Of a stretch of 64,000 nt of DNA, positions 44,351 through 52,818 are shown piece by piece. Location: positions 34,604 through 98,603 of the forward strand of contig JADLHT010000049.1 in NCBI GenBank assembly GCA_020848695.1, read 5' to 3'. Both the position numbers and the translations under genes were made by a program. Under the pieces are notes generated by a model. It saw nothing but the letters and a program-made list of their open reading frames with translations, was not told the origin of the DNA and did no database searches. Numbering within the stretch: the stretch's first letter is position 1; the number at the start of each line of letters is the position of its first letter. The stretch is from Saprospiraceae bacterium (GTDB lineage: Bacteria; Bacteroidota; Bacteroidia; Chitinophagales; Saprospiraceae).

Positions 44351-45985
44351 ATGACGGAGCAGGAGTTAGAGTATAATCAGAATGAAGACAACTTTAAGTT
44401 GCTGATTTCAAAATATTTAAAGGAAAAGGAGAAAATTAAGCTTGGTGGAGGAATAAAAAAAATTGAATCACACAAATCTCTGGGGAAGTTAACCGCACGA
44501 GAGAGAATAGAATTATTAGTTGACAAAGATTCTGAACAGATTGAGATTTCGTCGTTTGCAGGATACGAGATGTATTCTGACCATGGAGGATGTCCGGCTG
44601 GAGGAGTTATTGTTGTAATTGCTAAGGTTAGCAAAAGATGGTGTTTAATCATTGCTAATGATGCTACAGTTAAGGCTGGAGCGTGGTTTCCAATTACAGC
44701 TAAGAAGAACTTGAGAGCTCAGGAAATTGCCATAGAAAACAGGATCCCTTTAATTTATCTAGTAGATAGTGCAGGAGTATATCTTCCTTTACAAGATGAA
44801 ATATTTCCGGATAAAGAACATTTCGGAAGAATGTTTCGAAATAATGCCGTCATTTCTAGTAAAGGAATTCCTCAAATTGCGGCGATAATGGGGGCTTGTG
44901 TAGCCGGTGGTGCTTATCTCCCAATAATGAGTGATGAGGCATTGATTGTGGATGGAACTGGATCAATTTTTTTAGCAGGACCCTACTTGGTTAAAGCAGC
45001 AATTGGTGAAGAAACGGACAATGAAAGTCTTGGTGGTTCGAAGACTCATTGTGAAATATCGGGAGTTACTGATTATAAGGAACCCAATGATGAATCATGT
45101 ATTGCAACAATTCGTAAATTGGTAGATAAGTTTGGATCTTCCTTGAATTCCGGTTTTGATAGAGTAGAATCGATCGAACCAAAGTTTGGTGTGAATGAGA
45201 TAATTAGAAGATTTCCTTCAGCGACTGCAAAGCCATACTCTATGCATGACATTCTCAAATGTATTGTTGATAACTCTGAGTTAACGGAATACAAAGAACA
45301 CTATGGGAAAACAATAATTTGTGCTTATGCAAGAATTAATGGCTGGGCGGTTGGAATCGTAGCTAATGATCGAAAAGTTCATAAATCAGGAAAAGGAGAA
45401 ATGCAATTGGGTGGTGTTATCTATTCGGATTCTGCAGATAAGGCTGCAAGATTCGTAATGAATTGTAACCAAAAAAAGATTCCTTTGGTTTTTGTTCAGG
45501 ATGTTACAGGATTTATGGTTGGGACCCGATCTGAACATGGTGGAATTATAAAAGATGGTGCAAAATTGGTAAATGCCGTATCCAATTCAACGGTTCCAAA
45601 ATTTACAATTATTATAGGTAATTCTTACGGTGCCGGTAATTATGCAATGTGTGGTAAGGCATATGATCCAAGATTGATTTTTGCCTGGCCAACCGCAAAA
45701 ATCGCGGTAATGGGGGGGCTTCAAGCCGCAAAAGTACTAACACAAATTCAGCTTGCAGCCTTGAAATCAAAAGGACTTGAACCTAATGAAAATGAAGAGA
45801 AAGAACTTTTCGATACAATAAATCAGCGTTATGAGAAACAGACGACACCTTATTATGCCGCAGCAAGATTATGGGTTGATGATATTATTGATCCTCGCGA
45901 TACCAGAAAATACTTATCAATAGGTATTGAACTTGCTAATCAATCGCCTGTTAATTCTTTTTCTGTTGGTGTAATTCAGACTTAG
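44351..45985 (+). CDS. Acyl-CoA carboxylase carboxyltransferase (beta) subunit, methylcrotonyl-CoA-carboxylase-like
   Basis: 544 residues, biotin-dependent carboxyltransferase. N-terminal half 'LGKLTARERIELLVDKDSEQ' and 'GGCPAGGVIVVIAKVSKRWC'; the central 'GIPQIAAIMGACVAGGAYLP' with 'GSIFLAGPYLVKAAIGEE' and 'LGGSKTHCEISGVTDY' is closest in pattern to methylcrotonyl-CoA carboxylase beta; C-terminal half 'VTGFMVGTRSEHGGIIKDGA' and 'IIGNSYGAGNYAMCGKAYDP'. Converts 3-methylcrotonyl-CoA in leucine breakdown if that assignment holds; propionyl-CoA is the alternative. The biotin-carboxylase alpha subunit is not in this window. Confidence 0.88.
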   Translation: MTEQELEYNQNEDNFKLLISKYLKEKEKIKLGGGIKKIESHKSLGKLTARERIELLVDKDSEQIEISSFAGYEMYSDHGGCPAGGVIVVIAKVSKRWCLIIANDATVKAGAWFPITAKKNLRAQEIAIENRIPLIYLVDSAGVYLPLQDEIFPDKEHFGRMFRNNAVISSKGIPQIAAIMGACVAGGAYLPIMSDEALIVDGTGSIFLAGPYLVKAAIGEETDNESLGGSKTHCEISGVTDYKEPNDESCIATIRKLVDKFGSSLNSGFDRVESIEPKFGVNEIIRRFPSATAKPYSMHDILKCIVDNSELTEYKEHYGKTIICAYARINGWAVGIVANDRKVHKSGKGEMQLGGVIYSDSADKAARFVMNCNQKKIPLVFVQDVTGFMVGTRSEHGGIIKDGAKLVNAVSNSTVPKFTIIIGNSYGAGNYAMCGKAYDPRLIFAWPTAKIAVMGGLQAAKVLTQIQLAALKSKGLEPNENEEKELFDTINQRYEKQTTPYYAAARLWVDDIIDPRDTRKYLSIGIELANQSPVNSFSVGVIQT

Positions 45986-45999
45986 AGTTATTTATAGAC

Positions 46000-46122
46000 A
46001 TGAATGAAAATTTAAAGAGTTGGTTAAAGAAGTTAGGGATAGTTGGGTTTTTATTTTTCTTAATCAAAGGAATCATGTGGCTTGTCTTTGGAGCTAGTTT
46101 GGTAAATTGGATTTGTAATTAG
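46000..46122 (+). CDS. 40-residue single-helix membrane microprotein
   Basis: ATG at 46000 to TAG at 46122. A basic N-terminus (MNENLKSWLKKLG) is followed by a hydrophobic stretch 'IVGFLFFLIKGIMWLVFGAS'. The phrase 'GFLFFLIKG' looks familiar from small membrane proteins of this phylum. It lies 14 bp after the carboxylase stop and 16 bp before the next small gene, so it probably belongs to the htrA-carboxylase transcript. Function unknown. Confidence 0.6.
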   Translation: MNENLKSWLKKLGIVGFLFFLIKGIMWLVFGASLVNWICN

Positions 46123-46138
46123 TGAAAAGCCTTTATAG

Positions 46139-46408
46139 ATGAAATTTGTTGGTATTCTTTTACTGTATGTGATATCAATTACGATGGCAAATACTCAAGT
46201 AATGCCATTGAAGAATAAATTTGCTTTTAGGATAGATAGCCAAAGTCAAAGGTTTCAAATTCCTTCATTGTATATTCAAAAAATCAAGCTACCTTTTTTT
46301 TGTAAATTAGAATCTGAATCCTCTAAAAATAATAAATTCCTAACTAGCTTTAGGTTGGGAAATCTAGGGATGTCTAACGCACTAGAGTATGTTAGGGAAA
46401 AATATTGA
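46139..46408 (+). CDS. Small exported conserved protein
   Basis: 89 residues. N-terminal signal 'MKFVGILLLYVISITMANTQ', then 'MPLKNKFAFRIDSQSQRFQI' and a C-terminal 'SFRLGNLGMSNALEY'. The combination of 'LPFFCKLE' and a final 'FRLGxLxxxNxLE' motif resembles a small secreted family seen across Bacteroidota. Function unknown. Probably the last gene of the htrA transcript. Confidence 0.6.
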   Translation: MKFVGILLLYVISITMANTQVMPLKNKFAFRIDSQSQRFQIPSLYIQKIKLPFFCKLESESSKNNKFLTSFRLGNLGMSNALEYVREKY

Positions 46409-46420
46409 GTAATTAAAGCT

Positions 46421-46462
46421 TTTATACTAAGCCAATGATTTAAGTATAAAGTATTTTTATTT
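46421..46462 (+). terminator. A/T-rich terminator candidate after the htrA-carboxylase transcript
   Basis: TTTATACT (46421-46428) pairs with AGTATAAA (46443-46450), followed by a T-rich tract. The stem is weak but well placed, 13 bp after the last gene. Confidence 0.35.
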
Positions 46463-46568
46463 TACTTGTAATTCTCTAAATAAAAGTTGGTTAATACAAC
46501 TTAAAATCCTTAGAGAAGATTGGAATTGCTGATGATGTCTTGACATCTTAGGGAATAGATAAGAGTTG

Positions 46569-48587
46569 TTAAAAGTTCATTTTCTGGATTCGAATGGAGT
46601 TTACAATTGCGAGCAAGGCAACTCCAACATCAGCAAAAACTGCTTCCCACATGGTAGCAATTCCTCCAGCTCCAAGAAGGATGACAATAAATTTTATAGT
46701 AAATGCAAGAGCGATATTTTGCCAGACTATTCTTTTAGTTTGTTTACCAATATTAATGGCCATAGGAATTTTTATTGGGTTGTCGTCTTGAATGACAACA
46801 TCTGCAGTTTCAATTGCAACATCGCTTCCTAGGCCACCCATCGCAATTCCTACGTTGCTCATAGCGAGCGAAGGTGCATCGTTGAAGCCATCTCCAACAA
46901 AGGCGACAATTCTATTGTAATTTTTTAATTCTTTTAACTTATTAACCTTGTCAATCGGCAATAAATCTCCAAAAGCGCTTATTATTCCTAGTGAATCAGC
47001 TATAGATTTAACTATAGAACTCTTGTCGCCGCTTAACATGGTTACACCAACATCAGCCTTTTTTAAAAGCTGTATGGTTTCTTTAGCATTTACTTTGATG
47101 GAATCAGAAATTAGGATATATCCTACAAATTTTTTATCAAATGCAATGGCAACTAAAGTTGATGAGATACTAAGCGTATCAATAGGGTGAGAAATATTAA
47201 ATCGTTCAAGTAATTTAAAATTTCCAACCAATAGTTCTTTTCCATTTTTAAACCCAATCAAACCAAAGCCGGGAATTTCTTCAACTTTATCAAAAATAAT
47301 ATTTTCTTCCAGGGGGCCGACATATTGTATTATAGCCGTTGCTGCAGGGTGGGTGCTGTGACTTTCAAGTACGCTTGTTAATTTTAATATTTCTTTCTGG
47401 TTAAATTCTTGTTCAAATATTATTTCCTGGACTTTGAAGATTCCTTCTGTCATTGTTCCTGTTTTATCCAATACCACATCTTGTACTTCGGAAATAGTAT
47501 CCAAAAAGTTACTTCCTTTGAATAATATACCTTTCTTGCTGGCTGCACCTATTCCACCGAAGTATCCAAGTGGAATGCTAATTACTAATGCGCAGGGACA
47601 GGAGATAACTAAAAAAACCAAGGCGCGGTAAAGCCAGTTACTTAGTTCATATTCTTGAAGGATCAAATATGGAACTAAACAAATTAAAATGGCGAGAATT
47701 ACAACGACAGGTGTATAAATTCTAGCAAATTTACGGATAAACAACTCTGTAGGAGCCTTCTGTTTACTTGCATTTTGAATCAAGTCTAATATTTTACTTA
47801 ACTTGCTATCGGCATAAGAAGAAGTAGTTTGAATTAAACTTGTAGTATTTAAATTAATCATGCCTGCAAGTACCGTATCACCTTGGTGTTTTGTATCTGG
47901 GTTGCTTTCTCCTGTAAGAGAAGAACTGTTGAAGGAAGATTTGTCTGATACAAGCAATCCATCCAGTGCTAATTTTTCACCGGGTTTTAGTTGGATGATC
48001 TCGCCAATATTTACATTTTTGGCATGAGTTTTATGAAGTTTATTATCTCTCATTACTAAAACTTCATCAGGTCGCTGATCAAGCAGTGATTTTATATTTG
48101 ATTTTGCTCGTGAAACAGCAATTGTTTGAAATATTTCTCCGACCGAATAAAAGAGCATGACGGCAACGGCTTCAGAAAATTCACCAATCGCAAAAGCTCC
48201 AATCGTCGCAATTCCCATTAATAGAAATTCTGAAAAAATTTCTTTGTTTTTGATACTCATAACAGCTTCTTTCAGAACCGGAAATCCAACCGGTAAATAC
48301 GAAAGGATATACCAAAAGCATCGAACCCATTCTTTGAACCATATTGGAGTGTAGTATTTATCAAAAATTACTGCCGTAATTAGTAATAGAAAAGAAATAA
48401 TACTGGGTATAAAAAGTTTGATGAATTGAGACTTGTTCTCGATTGTGGTATGCGAATGGGGAGTCTTACTTGAGTTAAATGATTGAACTTTTTCCGTATT
48501 ACTATATATTCTTTGTTCCAGGCTACAGCAAATCATGTTACCTTGTTCGTCATAAGTATGTTGATGATCCGTTATTGGGAGATTCAT
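46569..48587 (-). CDS. Zn/Cd/Pb-type heavy-metal P1B ATPase without an N-terminal HMA domain
   Basis: 672 residues. Metal-exporting P-type ATPase of the inner membrane. A-domain 'SSLTGESNP'; membrane metal-site motif 'SCPCALVIS' near residue 330; phosphorylation motif 'VLDKTGTMTEG' (Asp about 372); 'STHPAATAI' HP motif; hinge 'VGDGFNDAPSLAMSNVGIAM'; last helix 'FADVGVALLAIVNSIRI' with the Asp typical of the ZntA group. The N-terminus has no GMTCxxC domain; instead it is a short tail rich in His and with a Cys pair (MNLPITDHQHTYD ... NMICC). No metal regulator is adjacent. Promoter-like TACATTTG lies at 48623 to 48616. Confidence 0.92.
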   Translation of the reverse strand: MNLPITDHQHTYDEQGNMICCSLEQRIYSNTEKVQSFNSSKTPHSHTTIENKSQFIKLFIPSIISFLLLITAVIFDKYYTPIWFKEWVRCFWYILSYLPVGFPVLKEAVMSIKNKEIFSEFLLMGIATIGAFAIGEFSEAVAVMLFYSVGEIFQTIAVSRAKSNIKSLLDQRPDEVLVMRDNKLHKTHAKNVNIGEIIQLKPGEKLALDGLLVSDKSSFNSSSLTGESNPDTKHQGDTVLAGMINLNTTSLIQTTSSYADSKLSKILDLIQNASKQKAPTELFIRKFARIYTPVVVILAILICLVPYLILQEYELSNWLYRALVFLVISCPCALVISIPLGYFGGIGAASKKGILFKGSNFLDTISEVQDVVLDKTGTMTEGIFKVQEIIFEQEFNQKEILKLTSVLESHSTHPAATAIIQYVGPLEENIIFDKVEEIPGFGLIGFKNGKELLVGNFKLLERFNISHPIDTLSISSTLVAIAFDKKFVGYILISDSIKVNAKETIQLLKKADVGVTMLSGDKSSIVKSIADSLGIISAFGDLLPIDKVNKLKELKNYNRIVAFVGDGFNDAPSLAMSNVGIAMGGLGSDVAIETADVVIQDDNPIKIPMAINIGKQTKRIVWQNIALAFTIKFIVILLGAGGIATMWEAVFADVGVALLAIVNSIRIQKMNF

Positions 48588-48615
48588 ATCTTTTATATAG
48601 TTTATATTGTTGTTC

Positions 48616-48623
48616 CAAATGTA
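48616..48623 (-). promoter_or_regulatory. Candidate -7 element TACATTTG for the P-type ATPase gene
   Basis: TAnnTTTG match on the minus strand, 28 bp upstream of the ATG at 48587. Confidence 0.5.
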
Positions 48624-48754
48624 TTATATCTTTCTGTTTAAAATACAAGGCTGGAAAGTCTTTAGCTGAATACAAGTCGTCTTTTATATTTATTAATTGT
48701 ATAGAATTGGCAAAATGATTGATTGCACCTAAGCCGAAATAGTATATGTTTCAT

Positions 48755-49627
48755 TTACTGATTGATTGAAGCATCTATTGCATATGAGATTAATACTAAT
48801 ATTCCCTGTAATGTCATTGTTCCATCTAATATTCCATAATGATAAATTGATGATTTTTGAAATTTCTCAAGCCTAATTATTGCTATAGTTATTGCTGCTG
48901 AAGCAGTAAAAGCTAAAATTAAGTATAGCTGACTTGTTATAAAATAATGAACAGTTGTAATAAGCCAAAATAAGATCATTGCTAAAGTTGCTATAGAAAT
49001 TGATTTGTTTTTTCCAAGTAATAATGGAATAGTTTTTAAATCATGTTTATTGTCTTCACTCATATCTCTGATATCAAATGGAATGGTTATGGCAAATATA
49101 AAAAGAAAGCGTTCAATGAGCATAACTGTGAGATGTCCTATATTTAAATTTCCACCATTGTGAAGTACAGGTAATAGTATTGTTGATGCAGACCAAACCA
49201 TCGCAATTAAAAATATTTTTAAATATGGGATCTCACGAAATCGAAATAATTTCTTTGTGTCAATCGAGATCGGAGTAGAGTAGAATAAGGTTAAAATTGC
49301 AATCGGTGCTAAGGTGAATAAAACAATTTTCCTTGCCAAAATCACTGTAAATAGAAATCCGGTAACTGATAGAAATACAATGAAATAAAAAAGCTTCAAG
49401 TTGTTTTTCACCCATTGATGCTTAGGAGTATTCAGTGATTCTTTAGAGGTTAATATGGTTATTAGTCTATGAAGGTTATATTCAAATAGGGTTGCAAAAA
49501 AGATTAGGAACAAATAGGGATGTAAATGAGGTTGAAGTTTTAGTTGAATTTGAGTCGTGATGGTAAGTAATACAGCAGCAAGTGAAATGTAAATATTAGA
49601 ATTGATCAGGAGATAAAGTAGCTTCAA
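48755..49627 (-). CDS. UbiA-family prenyltransferase-like membrane protein
   Basis: 290 residues with about eight hydrophobic segments. The second Asp-rich motif of UbiA enzymes is recognisable ('IPFDIRDMSEDNKHDLKTIP'), whereas the first (NDxxDxxxD) is replaced by 'FEYNLHRLITIL'. UbiA enzymes transfer prenyl groups to aromatic acceptors in quinone or haem pathways; with one motif altered the substrate, or even activity, is uncertain. The start is TTG at 49627, since an in-frame stop lies a few codons upstream and the first ATG is deep in the protein. It is followed by the ATPase gene 167 bp downstream. Confidence 0.8.
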   Translation of the reverse strand: MKLLYLLINSNIYISLAAVLLTITTQIQLKLQPHLHPYLFLIFFATLFEYNLHRLITILTSKESLNTPKHQWVKNNLKLFYFIVFLSVTGFLFTVILARKIVLFTLAPIAILTLFYSTPISIDTKKLFRFREIPYLKIFLIAMVWSASTILLPVLHNGGNLNIGHLTVMLIERFLFIFAITIPFDIRDMSEDNKHDLKTIPLLLGKNKSISIATLAMILFWLITTVHYFITSQLYLILAFTASAAITIAIIRLEKFQKSSIYHYGILDGTMTLQGILVLISYAIDASINQ

Positions 49628-49819
49628 AATTGAAGATTATTTGGATTGGCTATAGAATTTTATCGATTCAATTTTTTAATATTTGCTGAATCAAACATAG
49701 GACTGTGACAGTTTTAATGTATGTTTTTTCTTCGCAAAATTTCAATACATATTTAAAATTTGCATATTTGAATTTTAAAATTTGAGACATTGGTTGGTCT
49801 CTATAATTTGTTTAATATA

Positions 49820-50542
49820 TCACTGAAAATTAAAATTGAGACCTAATGTGAAGAAAGTTTTATCTTGCTTGAAATCTGATTCTGAAAGATTCAGGCTATA
49901 ACCATACTGTAATTGTAGTTTAACTTTTTCAAGTCCTCCTCTAAGAGTTAATGCCGGTTCTATTAGAAAAAGTGAAGAATTATCTTTTAAATAATTAGTT
50001 TGAGAAATATTTTCAAAGATTAGGTCTCCTTTTATATTGGAGTAGCTCAGATTAACAATTCTGGAAGAAAGAGTAGCAGTAAAATGTTTTGACTTGTAAC
50101 CAAAATCGGGTTGAATTCCCATTCGAAAAATTTGAGCAGAAATATCACCCTTCGTTGAAGGATTATTTGAAACAGTGGAAGGCAGATGATTTTCAAAGCT
50201 ACCAATTCCCAAAATAACATAGGTTTCAAAAACCCAATGTTCTTTAATAGCCTTAAAATATCCTCCGCCAATTTCAATAAATTTTCCAGATCCTCTATTT
50301 CCATTATCAAGTTCTTTGGGAATAAATAGTCCTCCATTCGCTTTGATAGCTATTGTATTGCTTAAGCCATACGCTCCCTGAAACTCTACTTGATTGGAAT
50401 TGCCTGAAAGGCTTAAATTGGTTTCTCCTTTTTTTGAAATCATAGGTACATTTTGGGTGTTTGGAGAATAATATTTAGGATTGCAAGATGTCACTAGTAA
50501 AATACTAACAAGGATACTGGTGAGTTTAAACAATTTATGCAT
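49820..50542 (-). CDS. Lipoprotein with beta-barrel-like body, unknown function
   Basis: 240 residues. Lipoprotein signal 'SILVSILLVTSCNPKYYSPN' with the lipidated Cys near residue 20. The rest alternates hydrophobic and polar residues in short strands ending in 'FTLGLNFNFQ', an aromatic C-terminus like outer-membrane barrels. A lipid anchor plus barrel-like body is a familiar small-protein design in this phylum. No specific family recognised. Confidence 0.7.
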   Translation of the reverse strand: MHKLFKLTSILVSILLVTSCNPKYYSPNTQNVPMISKKGETNLSLSGNSNQVEFQGAYGLSNTIAIKANGGLFIPKELDNGNRGSGKFIEIGGGYFKAIKEHWVFETYVILGIGSFENHLPSTVSNNPSTKGDISAQIFRMGIQPDFGYKSKHFTATLSSRIVNLSYSNIKGDLIFENISQTNYLKDNSSLFLIEPALTLRGGLEKVKLQLQYGYSLNLSESDFKQDKTFFTLGLNFNFQ

Positions 50543-50824
50543 GATAAGTTAAGATTATATTTGAATCTACTATTAGTGAATAATACTTCAAAAATAGTAT
50601 AAATTTATTGAGGCAGGTACTAATTCTTTCTATGTAGATCTTAACTCCTGATTTCCAATCCATGATTTTTCTAGGTAAAACGAGAAAATTATTCGAAATC
50701 TACCATTATAGATTTGAATATTACAGGGTGAATTCTTATTTGTAATCTGCCTTCTAAGCCAAATTTAAGAAAGTATAAACTCCTATGACATTTATTATGG
50801 AAATATTGAACTTATGAAAAAATA

Positions 50825-52636
50825 TTAATGATGAACTACTATTTTATAATAGTTAAACTCATCATTTATAGTTTGAATTTTAAAAAGATATAAACCATTT
50901 GTTAGGGAATGTACGGATATAGATTCACTGCCAAATTGCTCGACTAGACAATCGCCGGATAAATTGTAAATACTTGTTTTAAGTATCTCGAATTCTTTGC
51001 AATGTATTTTTGTAATTTCTGAAGCCGGATTAGGAAATATGTTACAAAGAAGATCTTTTTCTTTTGAGGGCTCAGCGTTGTTTAGTATATCATATTCGTA
51101 AGGGCCGATATCCCAAGAGGAAGTTCCATCCTGATCACCATCTAATGGTCTTTTAAGACCTGTAATATCTTCTGTTACTAGAGTCTCCAAATTCTCTCCT
51201 TTGTCGATACAATTTCGACTTTGAGGGTTTAATTTGAAATCAATAAGATCAGTAAAATTCGGATTGCCTTCCAATCCATTTTTTTCTAAATTTGGATTTG
51301 CATTTCTGAACTGTTCTATACTCCGGAAAATCGTTGTTCCAATTTGAATTTGGTTTTTGCTAGTTGCTTCGTTGTGATATAAATTAGCATTTAACTCCGT
51401 TTTCAAAAGTGCACTTGGGGTAGTAAAATATAATAGCGCTTGATTGTAAGTATTTAATACTTGAAAGAATATATTATTTTTTATCTGAAGATCTTGAATT
51501 TCTGACCGAATTATATTGAGTAGCGATACATTTTCACCCATATTAAAGACTAAGTTGTTGAATATACTGATTTTACTTAATGGAGATGTATTAGATAATG
51601 TTATTGGAGCATTCACAATATTGTTTCTAATAACTACATTTTCTGTGGGTGATGTTTGGATTCCACTTTCTGACTTTAGTTCAATTCCTTGTGGTGCATT
51701 TGTAATTCGATTCGACTCTATAATCATGTTTTGAAGACCTCCTTCAGAATCTCCACCTGCATGAAGGGTGTGAATATATGTCTGATGTATAAAATTTTTC
51801 CGAATCAATAGATTTTTAGAATTTCGAAGTTTTAATCCATCATCGGCTCTGGTGATTTCATTTCCTTCGATTAATACAGTGTCAGACTTTGAAATATATA
51901 CAGAATGTACGAATCCTGAGCCACATCCATTACTGTCCAGTTTGCAATTTTTTATTTGGAGGTTTGTTACACTTGCAAAAATTCCTTGCCCGTTGTTTTG
52001 ATTTCCATTATTAAATAGCATGCATGAATCCACTATAATATTTCTTTGATAAAGGATCATTCCATTTTTACAATTAGTAATATTTAATCTTCTCAATGTA
52101 ATATGATGCGGAAAGACAGGATAAAATGCTTCATTTATTATTACGCCATTAGGCGCATTCGAGAAGGTTGTAAAAGTTGTTAATTGAAGATCCTGAATAA
52201 TTAGGTACGATGCAGATTTATTGTTAGAGCCACGACATAGAATCACTTCGCCGCTTGAGTTTTTAGATATAACCGGAATCATACCCTTGTCATAGGATCC
52301 GATAACAATTGCAGAAAGAGAAGTTCCTTGTACTGAAGAAAGTATCAAACCTATATTTCCATTCCATAAATCATTTCTCCTTAACAGAAAGCTGTCTCCA
52401 GGTTGTGAAACAGAATTGATTAATTGATTAAAAGCGTTGAGGCTTTGTTTAGGGCCATCGGTATTGTTTGCATTTGGGAAGGCTATGGTTCCGCTCCAAT
52501 TGTCATTTCCAATGCTCTGGGAGAAGTAATAGTTTTTTGAATAAGCAACTGAAGTAAAATTTTGGATAAGAATTACTATTGTTATAGCAATACTTAAATT
52601 TTTTTTTGTATCGATTATGAACTTGAGCAATTGCAT
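50825..52636 (-). CDS. Secreted right-handed parallel beta-helix protein with T9SS type A tail
   Basis: 603 residues. Signal peptide around 'LSIAITIVILIQNFTSVAYS'. The early 'YYFSQSIGNDNWSGT' is typical of secreted pectate-lyase-like beta-helix proteins. The middle carries repeated helix rungs such as 'IIDSCMLFNN', 'IKNCKLDSNG', 'LIEGNEITRADDGLKLRN', 'LIRKNFIHQT' and 'IIESNRITNAPQGIELKS'. The C-terminal 'IFPNPASEITKI' ... 'TNGLYLFKIQ' is a type A sorting domain. It may bind or cleave polysaccharide; no catalytic residues can be assigned. Confidence 0.88.
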   Translation of the reverse strand: MQLLKFIIDTKKNLSIAITIVILIQNFTSVAYSKNYYFSQSIGNDNWSGTIAFPNANNTDGPKQSLNAFNQLINSVSQPGDSFLLRRNDLWNGNIGLILSSVQGTSLSAIVIGSYDKGMIPVISKNSSGEVILCRGSNNKSASYLIIQDLQLTTFTTFSNAPNGVIINEAFYPVFPHHITLRRLNITNCKNGMILYQRNIIVDSCMLFNNGNQNNGQGIFASVTNLQIKNCKLDSNGCGSGFVHSVYISKSDTVLIEGNEITRADDGLKLRNSKNLLIRKNFIHQTYIHTLHAGGDSEGGLQNMIIESNRITNAPQGIELKSESGIQTSPTENVVIRNNIVNAPITLSNTSPLSKISIFNNLVFNMGENVSLLNIIRSEIQDLQIKNNIFFQVLNTYNQALLYFTTPSALLKTELNANLYHNEATSKNQIQIGTTIFRSIEQFRNANPNLEKNGLEGNPNFTDLIDFKLNPQSRNCIDKGENLETLVTEDITGLKRPLDGDQDGTSSWDIGPYEYDILNNAEPSKEKDLLCNIFPNPASEITKIHCKEFEILKTSIYNLSGDCLVEQFGSESISVHSLTNGLYLFKIQTINDEFNYYKIVVHH

Positions 52637-52790
52637 TATGGCTTATAGAATAATTTGAAATATTTCATCACAAGATAGAAAATTATTTTGCTTTTAATAA
52701 TATAATTGACTGAAAGACTAATATTTTTCTGATGAGTTGGTAATTTCTCAATTTGATATTGAAGGGATCGGCTTGAATAATTTTACTTTG

Positions 52791-52798
52791 TATATTTG
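52791..52798 (+). promoter_or_regulatory. Candidate -7 element TATATTTG for the amine oxidase gene
   Basis: Exact TAnnTTTG match 20 bp before the ATG at 52819. Confidence 0.5.
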
Positions 52799-52818
52799 TA
52801 GACAATAGCTTCGAAGAA

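Noticed and set aside
48550..48750. Open minus-strand frame of about 66 codons upstream of the P-type ATPase gene
   Set aside because: It has no ATG or GTG start, its only TTG is far inside, and the ATPase promoter element lies within it. Treated as non-coding.
50692..50718. Ten-bp hairpin with one bulge between the beta-helix and barrel-lipoprotein genes
   Set aside because: A/T-rich, no T-run, no other signal; not distinguishable from chance.
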